DNA of 58,992 bases, from IMG/VR virus record IMGVR_UViG_3300049783_001388, positions 1 to 58,992 of that record; one strand, 5' to 3'. The notes under the pieces were generated by a model. That model was not told the origin of the DNA. It was given only the letters and a program-made list of their open reading frames with translations, and searched no databases. This document shows positions 27,060 through 35,020 of this stretch, piece after piece. Both the position numbers and the translations under genes were made by a program. How positions within the stretch are numbered: position 1 is the stretch's first letter; each line of letters begins with the position of its first letter. Source of the DNA: a virus.

Positions 27060-27550
27060 AAGAATTCATTTGCAGTTCCTGTGGAAATGATTCAACAAAT
27101 GGTTCATCCTTCCACAAATTATGTCTAACTTGTAATAAGGTGAGGCTAGGTAGTGGTAATCCCAAATCATATAATACTCCCGTGAAAAAATCAAAATACT
27201 TTAATTGTAAAGTATGCGATTGTCAAACATCACAAGGGAATTCTTTCCATAAATTATGTCTAAAATGTAACCAAAGTCGCTTAATTCACAAAGCTAAATC
27301 TAGGGTTAAAAAAAAGCCAAAAGTTTACAGAAAGAAACCGACAGGCGAGAGGGATATGTTTATAGAAATTTGGGATTCACGACCACACATTTGCACAAAT
27401 TGTGGAGATCCATTAGGCAATGAGCCAAAAGTTCATTTCTTTTCACACATTAAACCTAAAGGGAAGTACCCAGAATTAAGATTAAAGAAAAGCAATATTA
27501 AGATACTTTGTATTGAATGTCATCGAAATTTAGATTTTGGTGGACTGTAA
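27050..27550 (+). CDS. Zinc-ribbon protein with C-terminal HNH-like nuclease domain
   Basis: 166 residues. Two similar zinc-finger units (CSSCGN...HKLCLTCNK and CKVCDC...HKLCLKCNQ) look like an internal duplication, followed by a basic linker (KAKSRVKKKPKVYRKK). The C-terminal domain CTNCGDPLG...HFFSHIKPKGKYP...ILCIECHRNLDFG is an HNH/treble-clef arrangement similar to lambda NinG/Rap-type and other phage HNH proteins. Position directly after RuvC suggests a junction-processing role; a homing-type HNH is the alternative. Confidence 0.7.
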   Translation: MQLKEFICSSCGNDSTNGSSFHKLCLTCNKVRLGSGNPKSYNTPVKKSKYFNCKVCDCQTSQGNSFHKLCLKCNQSRLIHKAKSRVKKKPKVYRKKPTGERDMFIEIWDSRPHICTNCGDPLGNEPKVHFFSHIKPKGKYPELRLKKSNIKILCIECHRNLDFGGL

Positions 27551-27631
27551 TAGTAAATATCTGAAACGATTTTTTGTAATGATGAAAGTTTAAAGCTTTT
27601 ATCCTGTACACAATACAACAAACTATAAATT

Positions 27632-27934
27632 ATGAGATACTATAGAATATGGGATTTGCCTAAAGCAGTCTACAATAAGATAAATTCAAAAGAAGTTGAT
27701 GAGTTATGTGAATCAATTTTCCCAACACCAACGTTTGATAAATTAAGAACAGATTCATTTCATTTCTTGATACTTACTGGGGATGTAACTTTCGTTATAA
27801 ATTCAAAATTAAATAATGATGGGGATAGGGTTAATACTATATTATCAGATGATAAAAATTTAGTAAAAACAGACGCTATACTTTCAACCGTCGGGTTTGG
27901 TATGCCACTAAAAAGCGAACCGAACAATGGGTAA
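27632..27934 (+). CDS. Hypothetical protein
   Basis: 100 residues, no recognised domain; mixed alpha/beta pattern (FHFLILTGDVTFVINSKL). It has a good ACAAACTATAAATT leader and overlaps the DnaQ-like gene by 8 nt. Confidence 0.6.
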   Translation: MRYYRIWDLPKAVYNKINSKEVDELCESIFPTPTFDKLRTDSFHFLILTGDVTFVINSKLNNDGDRVNTILSDDKNLVKTDAILSTVGFGMPLKSEPNNG

Positions 27935-28592
27935 ATCAAAATATCAAGACTTTTTAGTTTTTGATACAGAAACTGGAGGTCTACCATCTAAAGCAAATCC
28001 TGCTTTTTATGGTGTAGCATTAACAGAAGTTGCATTAGTGATGGTCAGCCCAGAATTAGAAATAGTTGGTACAGATAGTTTCTTAATAAAACCAAACTAT
28101 AAAGATGGATTAATGTATAGTAGCAAAGCATCTGAAGTATCTGGGATAACATTAGATATGTTAACTAAAGAAGGTATAACCCCAAAGGTTGCATTAGATA
28201 GAACTTTAGATTTTATTAATTCATATAGGACTTCAAATAAGAAACCTACATTGGTCGGTCATAATATTAGATCATTTGATAATCCATTTATGATTAATTG
28301 GTTTGATTTTTGTAAAGAAGATTTATATAAATGGGTTAATAAGTTAGATATTGATACTCTAGATTTATGCCATAAAGTATTCCCAGAAGCACCTTACTAT
28401 AATCTAGGGACAATGTGTGACCAATACGATATAGAATTAACAGATGCTCACAGGGCATTGCCAGATACAATTGCTAATGCAGAATTGTTTATTAAAATAT
28501 TTAAAGATTTAAGAGGTGAATCTGAAAACAAAATTTCAGACAAGGTAGAAGAAAAATCAATAATAGATAAAATTAATAAATTCCAATTCTAA
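27927..28592 (+). CDS. DnaQ-like 3'-5' exonuclease (proofreading)
   Basis: 221 residues of the DEDDh family: ExoI VFDTETGG (Asp13, Glu15), ExoII VGHNIRSFDNPFM and ExoIII HRALPDT with the His/Asp pair. A C-terminal charged tail follows (EEKSIIDKINKFQF). Pol III alpha-type polymerases use a separate epsilon proofreader; with the alpha-like polymerase at 35122 this is the likely partner. Its TAA is immediately followed by the helicase ATG. Confidence 0.85.
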   Translation: MGKSKYQDFLVFDTETGGLPSKANPAFYGVALTEVALVMVSPELEIVGTDSFLIKPNYKDGLMYSSKASEVSGITLDMLTKEGITPKVALDRTLDFINSYRTSNKKPTLVGHNIRSFDNPFMINWFDFCKEDLYKWVNKLDIDTLDLCHKVFPEAPYYNLGTMCDQYDIELTDAHRALPDTIANAELFIKIFKDLRGESENKISDKVEEKSIIDKINKFQF

Positions 28593-30047
28593 ATGCTACA
28601 AACAACTTTTTTAGATGAATTATTTAAGGGTTGTACGATAAATGAAGAAATTTTTAAGAATGTATCTTTACATTTAAAAGATAGGGATATTAGTAAAGAT
28701 TCTTTAATACATAAAAAAGTATTAAATGTAATTAAGAAACTTTATAGGGAAAAGCCTGACGAATTACCATCAATAGGAGTTGTAGAACAAATGGCTCTTT
28801 CAGTTGGTGGTAAATCTTTATCATTCAATAAGATATACGAAGCTAATCGTACTAACCCAAATGATTTATTATTAGAATTACAAAAATACCTACTCAAGGT
28901 TAGGGTGGAGCAATCCCTATTTGATTTCCAAGAAGATTATAATAATGGGGATCATGACAATTCAATATTAAAACTAAAAGATAATCTAGTAGATGCTATT
29001 GATTTTAATATTGTTGGAGATAACTACCCTTCCACAAACCCATTTATAGATTTCATAGATTTAATAAATAATATTGATGATAGCGATGATGATAATTTAA
29101 AAGTGCCATTTGGTATCCCACCATTAGATATAATTAGTAAAGGTGGTATGGAATTATCTTCAACAGCATTATTTATATTAAGATCTGGAGTTGGTAAATC
29201 CACGCTACTTAAATTCATTGGGTACATGGCATCAAGGCTAGGTTTCTCAGTATTACATTTCCAGCTAGAAGGTTCAAAAGAAGAAGCACAATTAAAGTAT
29301 AACCAATTATGGACAGGGTTAAGGTATTACGATCTAACAAAGGGTTATTTTGGTGATATGAAACCTAAGACTATATGGTGCAGCAAACAAGGGAAAATTG
29401 TTATTGATGATAAGCTGGAATATCTTAAATTCGTTAATTCAAAGATGGATTACCTTAGAGAAAGGATGAACAAATTCATTATAGAAATAGTTTCTTTTGA
29501 AGAGTTTGGTACACCAGATATGAAAGCTGTAGATTCTAAAATTACTGAATTCACAGAAAAGTTTAAACATCCACCTCATTTAGTTATAGTAGATAGTTTA
29601 GACTTAATGTATCCAGGTGATGGATTTAAATATGGTCCAGATATACAGTCTACAAAGATGAGGATACAGAATAGTGCTAAAGCTATGAAGAATATTGGGC
29701 TAAGGCATAAGACTAGAGTTATATCTGCAACTCAAACTGGAGATATAAAAATGGAAGATTGGAACAATGAAGATTTTGTAATAGATAGATCTAGATCTAT
29801 GGGTGATAAAAATGTTGCAAACCCTTTCAGTTTTGTATTTAGTGGGAATAGGACTATTAAAGAAAAGAAACTTAATGAGATAAGGTTCTTTATTGATAAG
29901 CTTAGAGATTATGAAGGAGAAGGTATGGTATTTTCTTTGCCTACTGATTATGACCATGGTAAAGCTATTAATTTAAGTCAATGTAAAACTTATGAAGAAA
30001 AAAAAGATGAAAAAAATAAAGGAGAAGTTGAAGAAAGTGAAGAATGA
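28593..30047 (+). CDS. DnaB-family replicative helicase
   Basis: 484 residues. The N-terminal about 110 residues are helical, as in DnaB N-domains. The RecA-like motor has Walker A RSGVGKST (about 195-202), LHFQLEGS (motif 1a region), Walker B LVIVDSLDLM (about 330) and RVISATQTGD (motif H3). The C-terminal tail is highly acidic. It should unwind DNA 5'-3' with the primase at 30221, loaded by the DnaC-like ATPase at 12418. The 3' end overlaps a small membrane-protein gene by 56 nt. Confidence 0.85.
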   Translation: MLQTTFLDELFKGCTINEEIFKNVSLHLKDRDISKDSLIHKKVLNVIKKLYREKPDELPSIGVVEQMALSVGGKSLSFNKIYEANRTNPNDLLLELQKYLLKVRVEQSLFDFQEDYNNGDHDNSILKLKDNLVDAIDFNIVGDNYPSTNPFIDFIDLINNIDDSDDDNLKVPFGIPPLDIISKGGMELSSTALFILRSGVGKSTLLKFIGYMASRLGFSVLHFQLEGSKEEAQLKYNQLWTGLRYYDLTKGYFGDMKPKTIWCSKQGKIVIDDKLEYLKFVNSKMDYLRERMNKFIIEIVSFEEFGTPDMKAVDSKITEFTEKFKHPPHLVIVDSLDLMYPGDGFKYGPDIQSTKMRIQNSAKAMKNIGLRHKTRVISATQTGDIKMEDWNNEDFVIDRSRSMGDKNVANPFSFVFSGNRTIKEKKLNEIRFFIDKLRDYEGEGMVFSLPTDYDHGKAINLSQCKTYEEKKDEKNKGEVEESEE

Positions 30048-30234
30048 TCTACTTGCTATAGATAGTAATCTATTACTAGGTTCATTGATAATATTATGGG
30101 GTTTTGTGATATTGTGGCTCTTAGGCATAACGTTCGAATATGTATTTTCTTCATATAAGGGTGTACTGGGATTTTGGTTATTTGTTTCACAACTGTTTGC
30201 AATACATAAATTATTAGCAAATGGAGATAGATAA
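29992..30234 (+). CDS. Small two-TM protein overlapping the helicase 3' end
   Basis: 80 residues: a very Lys-rich N-terminus (from ATG 29992; 30007 is an alternative) and two hydrophobic segments (LLLGSLIILWGFVILWLLGI and VLGFWLFVSQLFAIHKLLA). The first 56 nt overlap the acidic-tail codons of the helicase in another frame, and the end overlaps the primase start by 14 nt. The TM pattern and chaining to the primase support a real gene. It could tether replication proteins to the membrane or have an unrelated role. Confidence 0.55.
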   Translation: MKKKKMKKIKEKLKKVKNDLLAIDSNLLLGSLIILWGFVILWLLGITFEYVFSSYKGVLGFWLFVSQLFAIHKLLANGDR

Positions 30235-31255
30235 ATTTGATGTAATTAATTCATTTAAATTAGCTAAACTTGGTAATAACGGATTCTATACTTCAAAGAC
30301 TTTAGAATGTCCAAGTTGTGGCAAGAAAGAAGAAAAGTTTGGTATAAAATTCATAGGAAAAGGTGGGCTTGTGAATTGTTGGGTATGTAACTATAAGTCA
30401 AGTATATTTAAATTCTTAAAGCAAGTTGGTAAATCTAATTTAATAGAGTTTGAGCATAAACAGAATTATGGTGAATCTATATCTTTTATTAAATTGCTAG
30501 AAAACGATAATTACAATAATACAACTAAAGTTTTTGTAGAATTACCCGAAATAAAGCTACCGAGGAAGTATAATAGAGTAACCAAGAGCGAATATTTACA
30601 AAGTAGGGGCATTACACCAAAACAATTAGAAGACTTCTTGGTAGGTACGGTAAAAAGTATTTTATATCCAGAGTTAAAAGATTATTTAATTTTTCAAATA
30701 TTTCAAAACAAGAGGTTAGTTGCATTATTAGCAAGGACACCATTTGATAAGGAATGGCATAAGAAAAATTTAGAAGATAGTAAAGTTGGTAAATGTAAAA
30801 TGAAACCAAGATACTGGAATACTAAAGGTGTTGAATTCCAAGAAATACTAGGTGGGTTAGATGACATAACTGATAGCGTACACACTGTGATAGTCGTAGA
30901 AGGTTTATTTGATAAATTAAATATTGATAATATTTTAATTGAAGATGATGGTATAATTTCAGTATTTACATTTGGTCACAGTTTTAGCGATAGACAGATT
31001 GAATTAATTAAATCAAATAATAATATAAAGACTGTTATATTAATGTATGATAATGATTCTTTAATGCAAATGAAGAAAATATCTATGGTATTAATTAATG
31101 AGTTTGATAATGTATTTATTTTACCAATATTAGAAAAGGGTTTAGATCCAGGTGACATTACCGCAAAACAATTTGAAAAATTAATTTCAACAAAATTATT
31201 TAATCCAGTTGATTATTATTCATCATTCATAGATATTAAATTATGGCAAAATTAA
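30221..31255 (+). CDS. DnaG-type primase
   Basis: 344 residues, shorter than bacterial DnaG (about 580) and similar to compact phage primases. The N-terminal zinc ribbon has Cys30, Cys33, Cys53 and Cys56 (CPSC...CWVC). The TOPRIM domain shows VIVVEGLFDK (about 224-233) and VILMYDNDS. It synthesises RNA primers for lagging strands. It overlaps the following mini-gene by 13 nt. Confidence 0.85.
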   Translation: MEIDKFDVINSFKLAKLGNNGFYTSKTLECPSCGKKEEKFGIKFIGKGGLVNCWVCNYKSSIFKFLKQVGKSNLIEFEHKQNYGESISFIKLLENDNYNNTTKVFVELPEIKLPRKYNRVTKSEYLQSRGITPKQLEDFLVGTVKSILYPELKDYLIFQIFQNKRLVALLARTPFDKEWHKKNLEDSKVGKCKMKPRYWNTKGVEFQEILGGLDDITDSVHTVIVVEGLFDKLNIDNILIEDDGIISVFTFGHSFSDRQIELIKSNNNIKTVILMYDNDSLMQMKKISMVLINEFDNVFILPILEKGLDPGDITAKQFEKLISTKLFNPVDYYSSFIDIKLWQN

Positions 31256-31374
31256 TAGTAAATATTAGATTATCTAATGCTAAATTATTGAAAAAGAAAA
31301 TTAAAAAATTGAATAAATTAGTTAAAGAGATTAATGAATTTCAATTAATTGTAGAAGTTAAAGAATTAAATTAA
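31243..31374 (+). CDS. 43-residue Lys/Ile-rich mini-protein
   Basis: ATG at 31243 overlaps the primase end (13 nt) and runs 43 codons to TAA at 31372-31374. The product is basic and amphipathic (KLLKKKIKKLNKLVKEINEF). Translational coupling to primase supports it, but composition alone cannot prove expression. Confidence 0.4.
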   Translation: MAKLIVNIRLSNAKLLKKKIKKLNKLVKEINEFQLIVEVKELN

Positions 31375-31477
31375 ATGAGATTAATGAGCCTAAATCTCAG
31401 ATAGCTAGTCTATTTATAAGTGGTTACAGATCGAGGATAGTCCTCAAATTATAGTGTTAATTAAATAATTATTTAGA

Positions 31478-31969
31478 ATGAAAAATTTTTTATTATTGTT
31501 TGTTGTGTTGGCAATTAGTTTGTCAACTTATGCAGAAAAGCCGAAAGTTCCAATCGATGAAGTCGTCGATGTAGGGTACGCAGATTTAACAGTTAAATTA
31601 GTTAAGACTACTCAGGTAGCTAATACTGATATGATTGTGATTAATGTAGCCCACACTGATGTAATTTTAAGATTAGATCAACCATTACTTGTATTCCAAA
31701 TTACGTCAAGTAGAGAAAATATAGTTAACCTTTTAGAAGATTTTTACCAACCTCAGGTTGGTATTGGTTTGATACCCATAAAGGATAGATATAAATATTT
31801 GGAGGTCAAGAACTACTTATATGTTTCAACATTAAATACGTATGCATACGTAATGAAACCTCCCCAATATAAATTAAGTCGATATAGTAAATGTTACCTA
31901 AATATAAATAGTAATTATAAGAATACTTATTTTATATCTAAGTATAGGGATCTTCCTCACAAGATTTAA
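31478..31969 (+). CDS. Exported protein of unknown function
   Basis: 163 residues with a clear signal peptide (Lys2, hydrophobic LLLFVVLAISLSTYA, cleavage after TYA about residue 19). The mature part is beta-rich and without Cys pairs until a single Cys near 145. A periplasmic phage protein made from the replication region could act on the envelope, in superinfection exclusion for example; that is a guess. Terminator at 31990 closes the unit. Confidence 0.65.
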   Translation: MKNFLLLFVVLAISLSTYAEKPKVPIDEVVDVGYADLTVKLVKTTQVANTDMIVINVAHTDVILRLDQPLLVFQITSSRENIVNLLEDFYQPQVGIGLIPIKDRYKYLEVKNYLYVSTLNTYAYVMKPPQYKLSRYSKCYLNINSNYKNTYFISKYRDLPHKI

Positions 31970-31989
31970 ATAAAGACAATAACATAATT

Positions 31990-32020
31990 AAAAGCCTCAA
32001 TCAAAAGTTGAGGCTTTTAT
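31990..32020 (+). terminator. Intrinsic terminator after exported-protein gene
   Basis: AAAAGCCTCAA pairs with TTGAGGCTTTT around a 7-nt loop, followed by ATATA. A strong stem with U-rich 3' arm. Confidence 0.9.
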
Positions 32021-32032
32021 ATAAACTATAAA

Positions 32033-32503
32033 ATGGCAAAAAAAAAGATACAAATAATAGATTATTTAGATATACTCCAAAGAGAGTGGGTACAATTCTT
32101 TTGGGCATACAATAGTTTCCCTAAAAAATATAGAGAAAAGTATTTAGAATTATTTAAAGATAGAGAAATTAAAATCATTGATATATCAAGTAAGATTTTA
32201 GTTTCAAATATATTTTCTGACATGGATGTTTTAGAAAATAAGTTTAAAGAAGTATTTACAGGATTAGGTGAACCTAAATTTAATTATAGGGGTGATGATG
32301 TAAAGGGCAAAATTCACCATTTCAATATATTTTATTTCTTTGTAGGTGAAGAAGTTAAGTGCATTAATACTGATACAAAAATATTAGTTAAAGAGGTTAG
32401 CCCAAACCTTGATTTTTTAATTGGGGATTCAAAAATAGATATAAATCATGTATCTTATGATTTTAATTTCAAAATATTTAAGCAATGGCTAAAACAGTTT
32501 TAG
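32033..32503 (+). CDS. Hypothetical protein
   Basis: 156 residues, basic N-terminus, aromatic-rich (WVQFFWAYNSFPKKY), no recognised domain. The start has an ATAAACTATAAA leader 13 nt after the terminator and the end overlaps dUTPase by 19 nt. Confidence 0.6.
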   Translation: MAKKKIQIIDYLDILQREWVQFFWAYNSFPKKYREKYLELFKDREIKIIDISSKILVSNIFSDMDVLENKFKEVFTGLGEPKFNYRGDDVKGKIHHFNIFYFFVGEEVKCINTDTKILVKEVSPNLDFLIGDSKIDINHVSYDFNFKIFKQWLKQF

Positions 32504-33069
32504 TAGAGAAAGGTAAAAAAGGTTCATCTTTAAAAGTTGAAAAAATTTTAGGGGTAGAAGATAAAACACTTGATATAGTAGAAGTGTTAAAGGTTCATGA
32601 TGATGTAATATTACCAGAGTACCAAACAGAAGGTTCAAGTGGGATGGATATAAGGGCTTATTTTGAATCTGTCACTGACTTGAAGCAGTTAAACCAAGAC
32701 ACACACCCAATTGAGGTGACTGTAAATGGGGCTATAATGTTACCTTCAGGATCAAGGGTTATTATACCATCTGGCTTAAAGATATCTATGCCAATTGGTA
32801 TGGAAGCACAAGTTAGAAGTAGAAGTGGTTTGTCTTTAAAGAAAGGTTTAGTTGTATCACAAGGTATTGGCACAATAGATTCTGACTATAGAGGTGAAAT
32901 TGGGATTTGCATTACAAATATTAGCAAGTCTAAACAGTATATATTAAAAGGAGAAAGGATTTGCCAATTAGTTTTCGCAAAAGTAGAAAAAATTCAATTT
33001 AATGAAATTACCAAATTATCTTCCACTGAAAGAGGTGAAGGAGGGTTTGGATCAACTGGTGAAAAATAA
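32485..33069 (+). CDS. dut: dUTP diphosphatase
   Basis: 194 residues of the trimeric dUTPase family with the five motifs: GSSGMDIRA, VRSRSGLSLKKG, GTIDSDYRGEI, ERICQLVFAK and the C-terminal RGEGGFGSTG. There is an extra N-terminal segment of about 35 residues and an insertion near 60-75. It converts dUTP to dUMP, keeping uracil out of DNA and supplying the substrate of the thymidylate-synthase homologue at 16332; phages making 5-hydroxymethyl-dUMP typically encode one. Confidence 0.93.
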   Translation: MAKTVLVEKGKKGSSLKVEKILGVEDKTLDIVEVLKVHDDVILPEYQTEGSSGMDIRAYFESVTDLKQLNQDTHPIEVTVNGAIMLPSGSRVIIPSGLKISMPIGMEAQVRSRSGLSLKKGLVVSQGIGTIDSDYRGEIGICITNISKSKQYILKGERICQLVFAKVEKIQFNEITKLSSTERGEGGFGSTGEK

Positions 33070-33096
33070 TAACAAAATTCATAAACTATAAATTAT

Positions 33097-34074
33097 ATGG
33101 ACGCAATAAATCCAAGATACAAAGAAAAACTAGATAGAGTTTCAAAGATATTTAGTGAAACAAAATTTGTTGTTAATACAAGGGGTCGTATTGATAATAA
33201 ATTACATCATACCTTAAAAAATATCCCAAGAATATTATCTAGGAATATTATTGTGATTACCATACCACAAGAAGTAGAGCCATTAAAAAATTTACTTGAA
33301 GAATTAAATATTGAAGTAGATGAAGTATGGGGTATTCATCATAATTATTTAGGTCAAGCTAGGCAAGATACATTAGACAGATTTAAATGCAATGTTGTAT
33401 TCATTGACGATATGTTTACTTTCCATGCAAGAGAACACTCTGACACAGGTATCGAGACTACATATATGCTAAAACAAATTAGTAAAAAAAATTTTAATGC
33501 AGATAAGAGAGAATCAATAATGATTGATATGTTCGAATGGGTTGTAGAGAAATTGAATCTTGGATGTTTTGGTGTCGTTGGTATAAGTAATAGACCATCA
33601 AATAATAATATAAAATTTGATGAAGTTTATAATGATAGAATTGGTGGTTTCTATGGCATTAACTATGAATTATTTCGCACACTGAAAAATGAGCCAAAGT
33701 TAGATGACATGATAACAAAGCAGGATATGTATATCATATTACATTTCTTACAAAATGGTATCCCGTGTGTTAAGTCTTCTAAGTATGCATTTAACAGAAG
33801 TGGTGGGGCAAACTCAAAGGGCGGATGCAGTATATATAGGGATGTTGGATTAATGGACCATGATGCAAGAGCATTAAAATCTTTATTCCCACAATATGTA
33901 AACCTAAAAGATAAGAGTGCAATTTCTTGGAAAAATGTAGGGGATGTAAAAACATTCAAAGATGTTATGGTACAATGGAAAAAGGCATACACTGGAGAGG
34001 AAGTTTACAAATTATGTGGATATTCACAGAAAGAGCCAATTACAAAAGATAATACGCCAAACCCTTATAAATAA
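33097..34074 (+). CDS. Putative base glycosyltransferase (TAGT-like, GT-A fold)
   Basis: 325 residues. The N-terminal half follows the TET-associated glycosyltransferase pattern: VVNTRGRIDN (25-34), IIVITIPQE, a GI-x(7)-ARQDTL segment (79-93) and a DxD-like FIDDMFTFHAR (102-112). The second half has RIGGFYGINYELFR, ITKQDMYIILHFLQNG and GGANSKGGCSIYRD, resembling the acceptor region of such enzymes. Family members are predicted to add sugars to oxidised or hydroxymethylated bases in phage DNA. With the 15352-17330 genes this suggests glycosylated 5-hydroxymethyluracil. Recognition is by pattern only. Confidence 0.5.
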   Translation: MDAINPRYKEKLDRVSKIFSETKFVVNTRGRIDNKLHHTLKNIPRILSRNIIVITIPQEVEPLKNLLEELNIEVDEVWGIHHNYLGQARQDTLDRFKCNVVFIDDMFTFHAREHSDTGIETTYMLKQISKKNFNADKRESIMIDMFEWVVEKLNLGCFGVVGISNRPSNNNIKFDEVYNDRIGGFYGINYELFRTLKNEPKLDDMITKQDMYIILHFLQNGIPCVKSSKYAFNRSGGANSKGGCSIYRDVGLMDHDARALKSLFPQYVNLKDKSAISWKNVGDVKTFKDVMVQWKKAYTGEEVYKLCGYSQKEPITKDNTPNPYK

Positions 34075-34083
34075 CTCTAAGAT

Positions 34084-34197
34084 ACATTTTAAGCAATATT
34101 TAAACCATTTTAAGCAATCTTTGCTTATTTATGGTACAATTTGTAAGCATTAAATATCTAGTGCGTTAGGGACGCTTTATTATACCATTACTATTGC
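34084..34197 (+). promoter_or_regulatory. Operon-head element, copy 4 (core at 34165-34197)
   Basis: Two direct repeats CATTTTAAGCAAT (about 34085 and 34109) and a small hairpin TAAGCAATCTTTGCTTA precede the core GTTAGGGACGCTTT then ATTATACCATTACTATTGC. The last 18 nt of the core equal copy 1 except at one to three positions. It heads the tRNA-like RNA / Pol III / RNA polymerase unit; the first tRNA-like element starts 17 nt downstream. Confidence 0.6.
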
Positions 34198-34213
34198 TAT
34201 ATTTTATTAAGTT

Positions 34214-34293
34214 TCGCTAGAAGTTGTGTTGGTTTATAACACTATCCTCTTAGTACGGGAAAGAGTGCGTTGGTTCGAATCCAACCTAGCGAT
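34214..34293 (+). tRNA. tRNA-like element 1
   Basis: The acceptor stem TCGCTAG / CTAGCGA is perfect (7 bp) and the T arm GTTGG-TTCGAAT-CCAAC is canonical. A D arm is possible (GTT/AAC with GG in the loop). The 28 nt between D and T arms do not form a clean anticodon arm. Best options are TCCTC/GGGAA (one mismatch, loop TTAGTAC) or CTCTT/AAGAG (9-nt loop). No CCA is encoded. This is a tRNA-derived RNA of uncertain identity; I do not assign an amino acid. Confidence 0.5.
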
Positions 34294-34450
34294 CAAAGAG
34301 TTTTAAAATCTAGGTTTGGACACTAAAAACCATTGGATAAAATGCCATAAAGTAGTCAAATAATAGCATAAATAATTTAGACAGAAACAAACAGCTGATA
34401 ATACATTAGTTGATAAAATGAAGTAAGTTTATCATAATTATTTATTAAAA

Positions 34451-34520
34451 TCTATATTAGCTCAACTTGGTAGAGCAGTTCTTAACTGAATTTATATTGG
34501 TTCGAATCCAATATATAGAT
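34451..34520 (+). tRNA. tRNA-like element 2 with shortened anticodon arm
   Basis: Acceptor TCTATAT / ATATAGA (perfect), canonical D arm GCTC-AACTTGGTA-GAGC and T arm ATTGG-TTCGAAT-CCAAT. Only 19 nt lie between the D and T arms, where a normal tRNA has about 23. The region can fold as AGTTC / GAATT with a 6-nt loop TTAACT and a 3-nt variable region. The D/T arms resemble a tRNA-Lys scaffold. No encoded CCA. About 70 nt long, shorter than usual. Confidence 0.55.
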
Positions 34521-34547
34521 CAAATAATTACTTGTTAAGTTACTAAT

Positions 34548-34706
34548 CCCAGGTACGTAGATTGTCGAACGTCGCGTAGTAGAAATATGTAATATAGACC
34601 CTGAAGAGGAAAATGCATAAGTAAAGGCATAATTAAAACTCATTAAATGAGAATATAGATTATGTACTCTGGGTTAATATATGGGGGGTGCGATAATCCC
34701 CCTTCT
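34548..34706 (+). ncRNA. Candidate structured RNA ending in a terminator
   Basis: CCCAGGTAC (34548-34556) pairs with GTACTCTGGG (34664-34673), 9 bp with one bulged T, closing a domain of about 126 nt that contains further small hairpins (for example CTCATTAAATGAG). A G5/C5 hairpin with T-rich 3' flank at 34683-34706 follows. There is no ORF of note. It lies directly behind tRNA-like element 2 in the same transcription unit. Family unknown. Confidence 0.45.
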
Positions 34707-34966
34707 TTAAAAAAAATTTATAAAAATAAACTCTTTGGATTGAATATAAACTATAGAGGTGTAACATAGAATCCTTGAATAGGTGTTAGTCATGCATCAA
34801 CTATTAAACTGTATCAGCAGTTGTGTTTATTTAAATATATTGCTTAAGAAAATAACGTGTGCCCGATTATAGTTTTAAAAGAACCTCTGATTGATCAGCA
34901 GTAGACAGTGGAGAAAAACCTGCAATATCCCATAGCTTTAATTGGGACAAAGAGTTTTTAAAATAT
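34707..34966 (+). other. Non-coding remainder of the RNA cluster
   Basis: No gene or clear tRNA seen. It contains one ATAAACTATAGA leader-like motif near 34744 and scattered weak hairpins. Together with 34075-34706 it makes a stretch of about 950 nt without protein genes, unusual in this compact genome. Confidence 0.5.
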
Positions 34967-34990
34967 AAGGGTTGGTATAACCCTTTTTTT
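34967..34990 (+). terminator. Intrinsic terminator before the polymerase gene pair
   Basis: AAGGGTT pairs with AACCCTT around GGTAT and is followed by five T residues. It ends the RNA cluster just upstream of the 35021 mini-gene. Confidence 0.85.
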
Positions 34991-35020
34991 AACAAAAAAA
35001 TCAACACTAAATTATAAAAG

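Noticed and set aside
27050-27550. Homing endonuclease insertion
   Set aside because: The HNH-like protein overlaps RuvC in frame-chained order and shows no intron or disrupted host gene, so a native junction-processing role is simpler.
31375-31477. Possible tRNA or regulatory RNA after the 43-residue gene
   Set aside because: Small hairpins (GAGATT...AATCTC, GAGGATAGTCCTC) are visible but there is no acceptor stem or TTCGAAT loop; too weak to annotate.
33962-34153. 63-codon + strand frame overlapping the glycosyltransferase end
   Set aside because: Most of it overlaps the 33097 gene, and its tail runs into the direct repeats upstream of the operon-head core.
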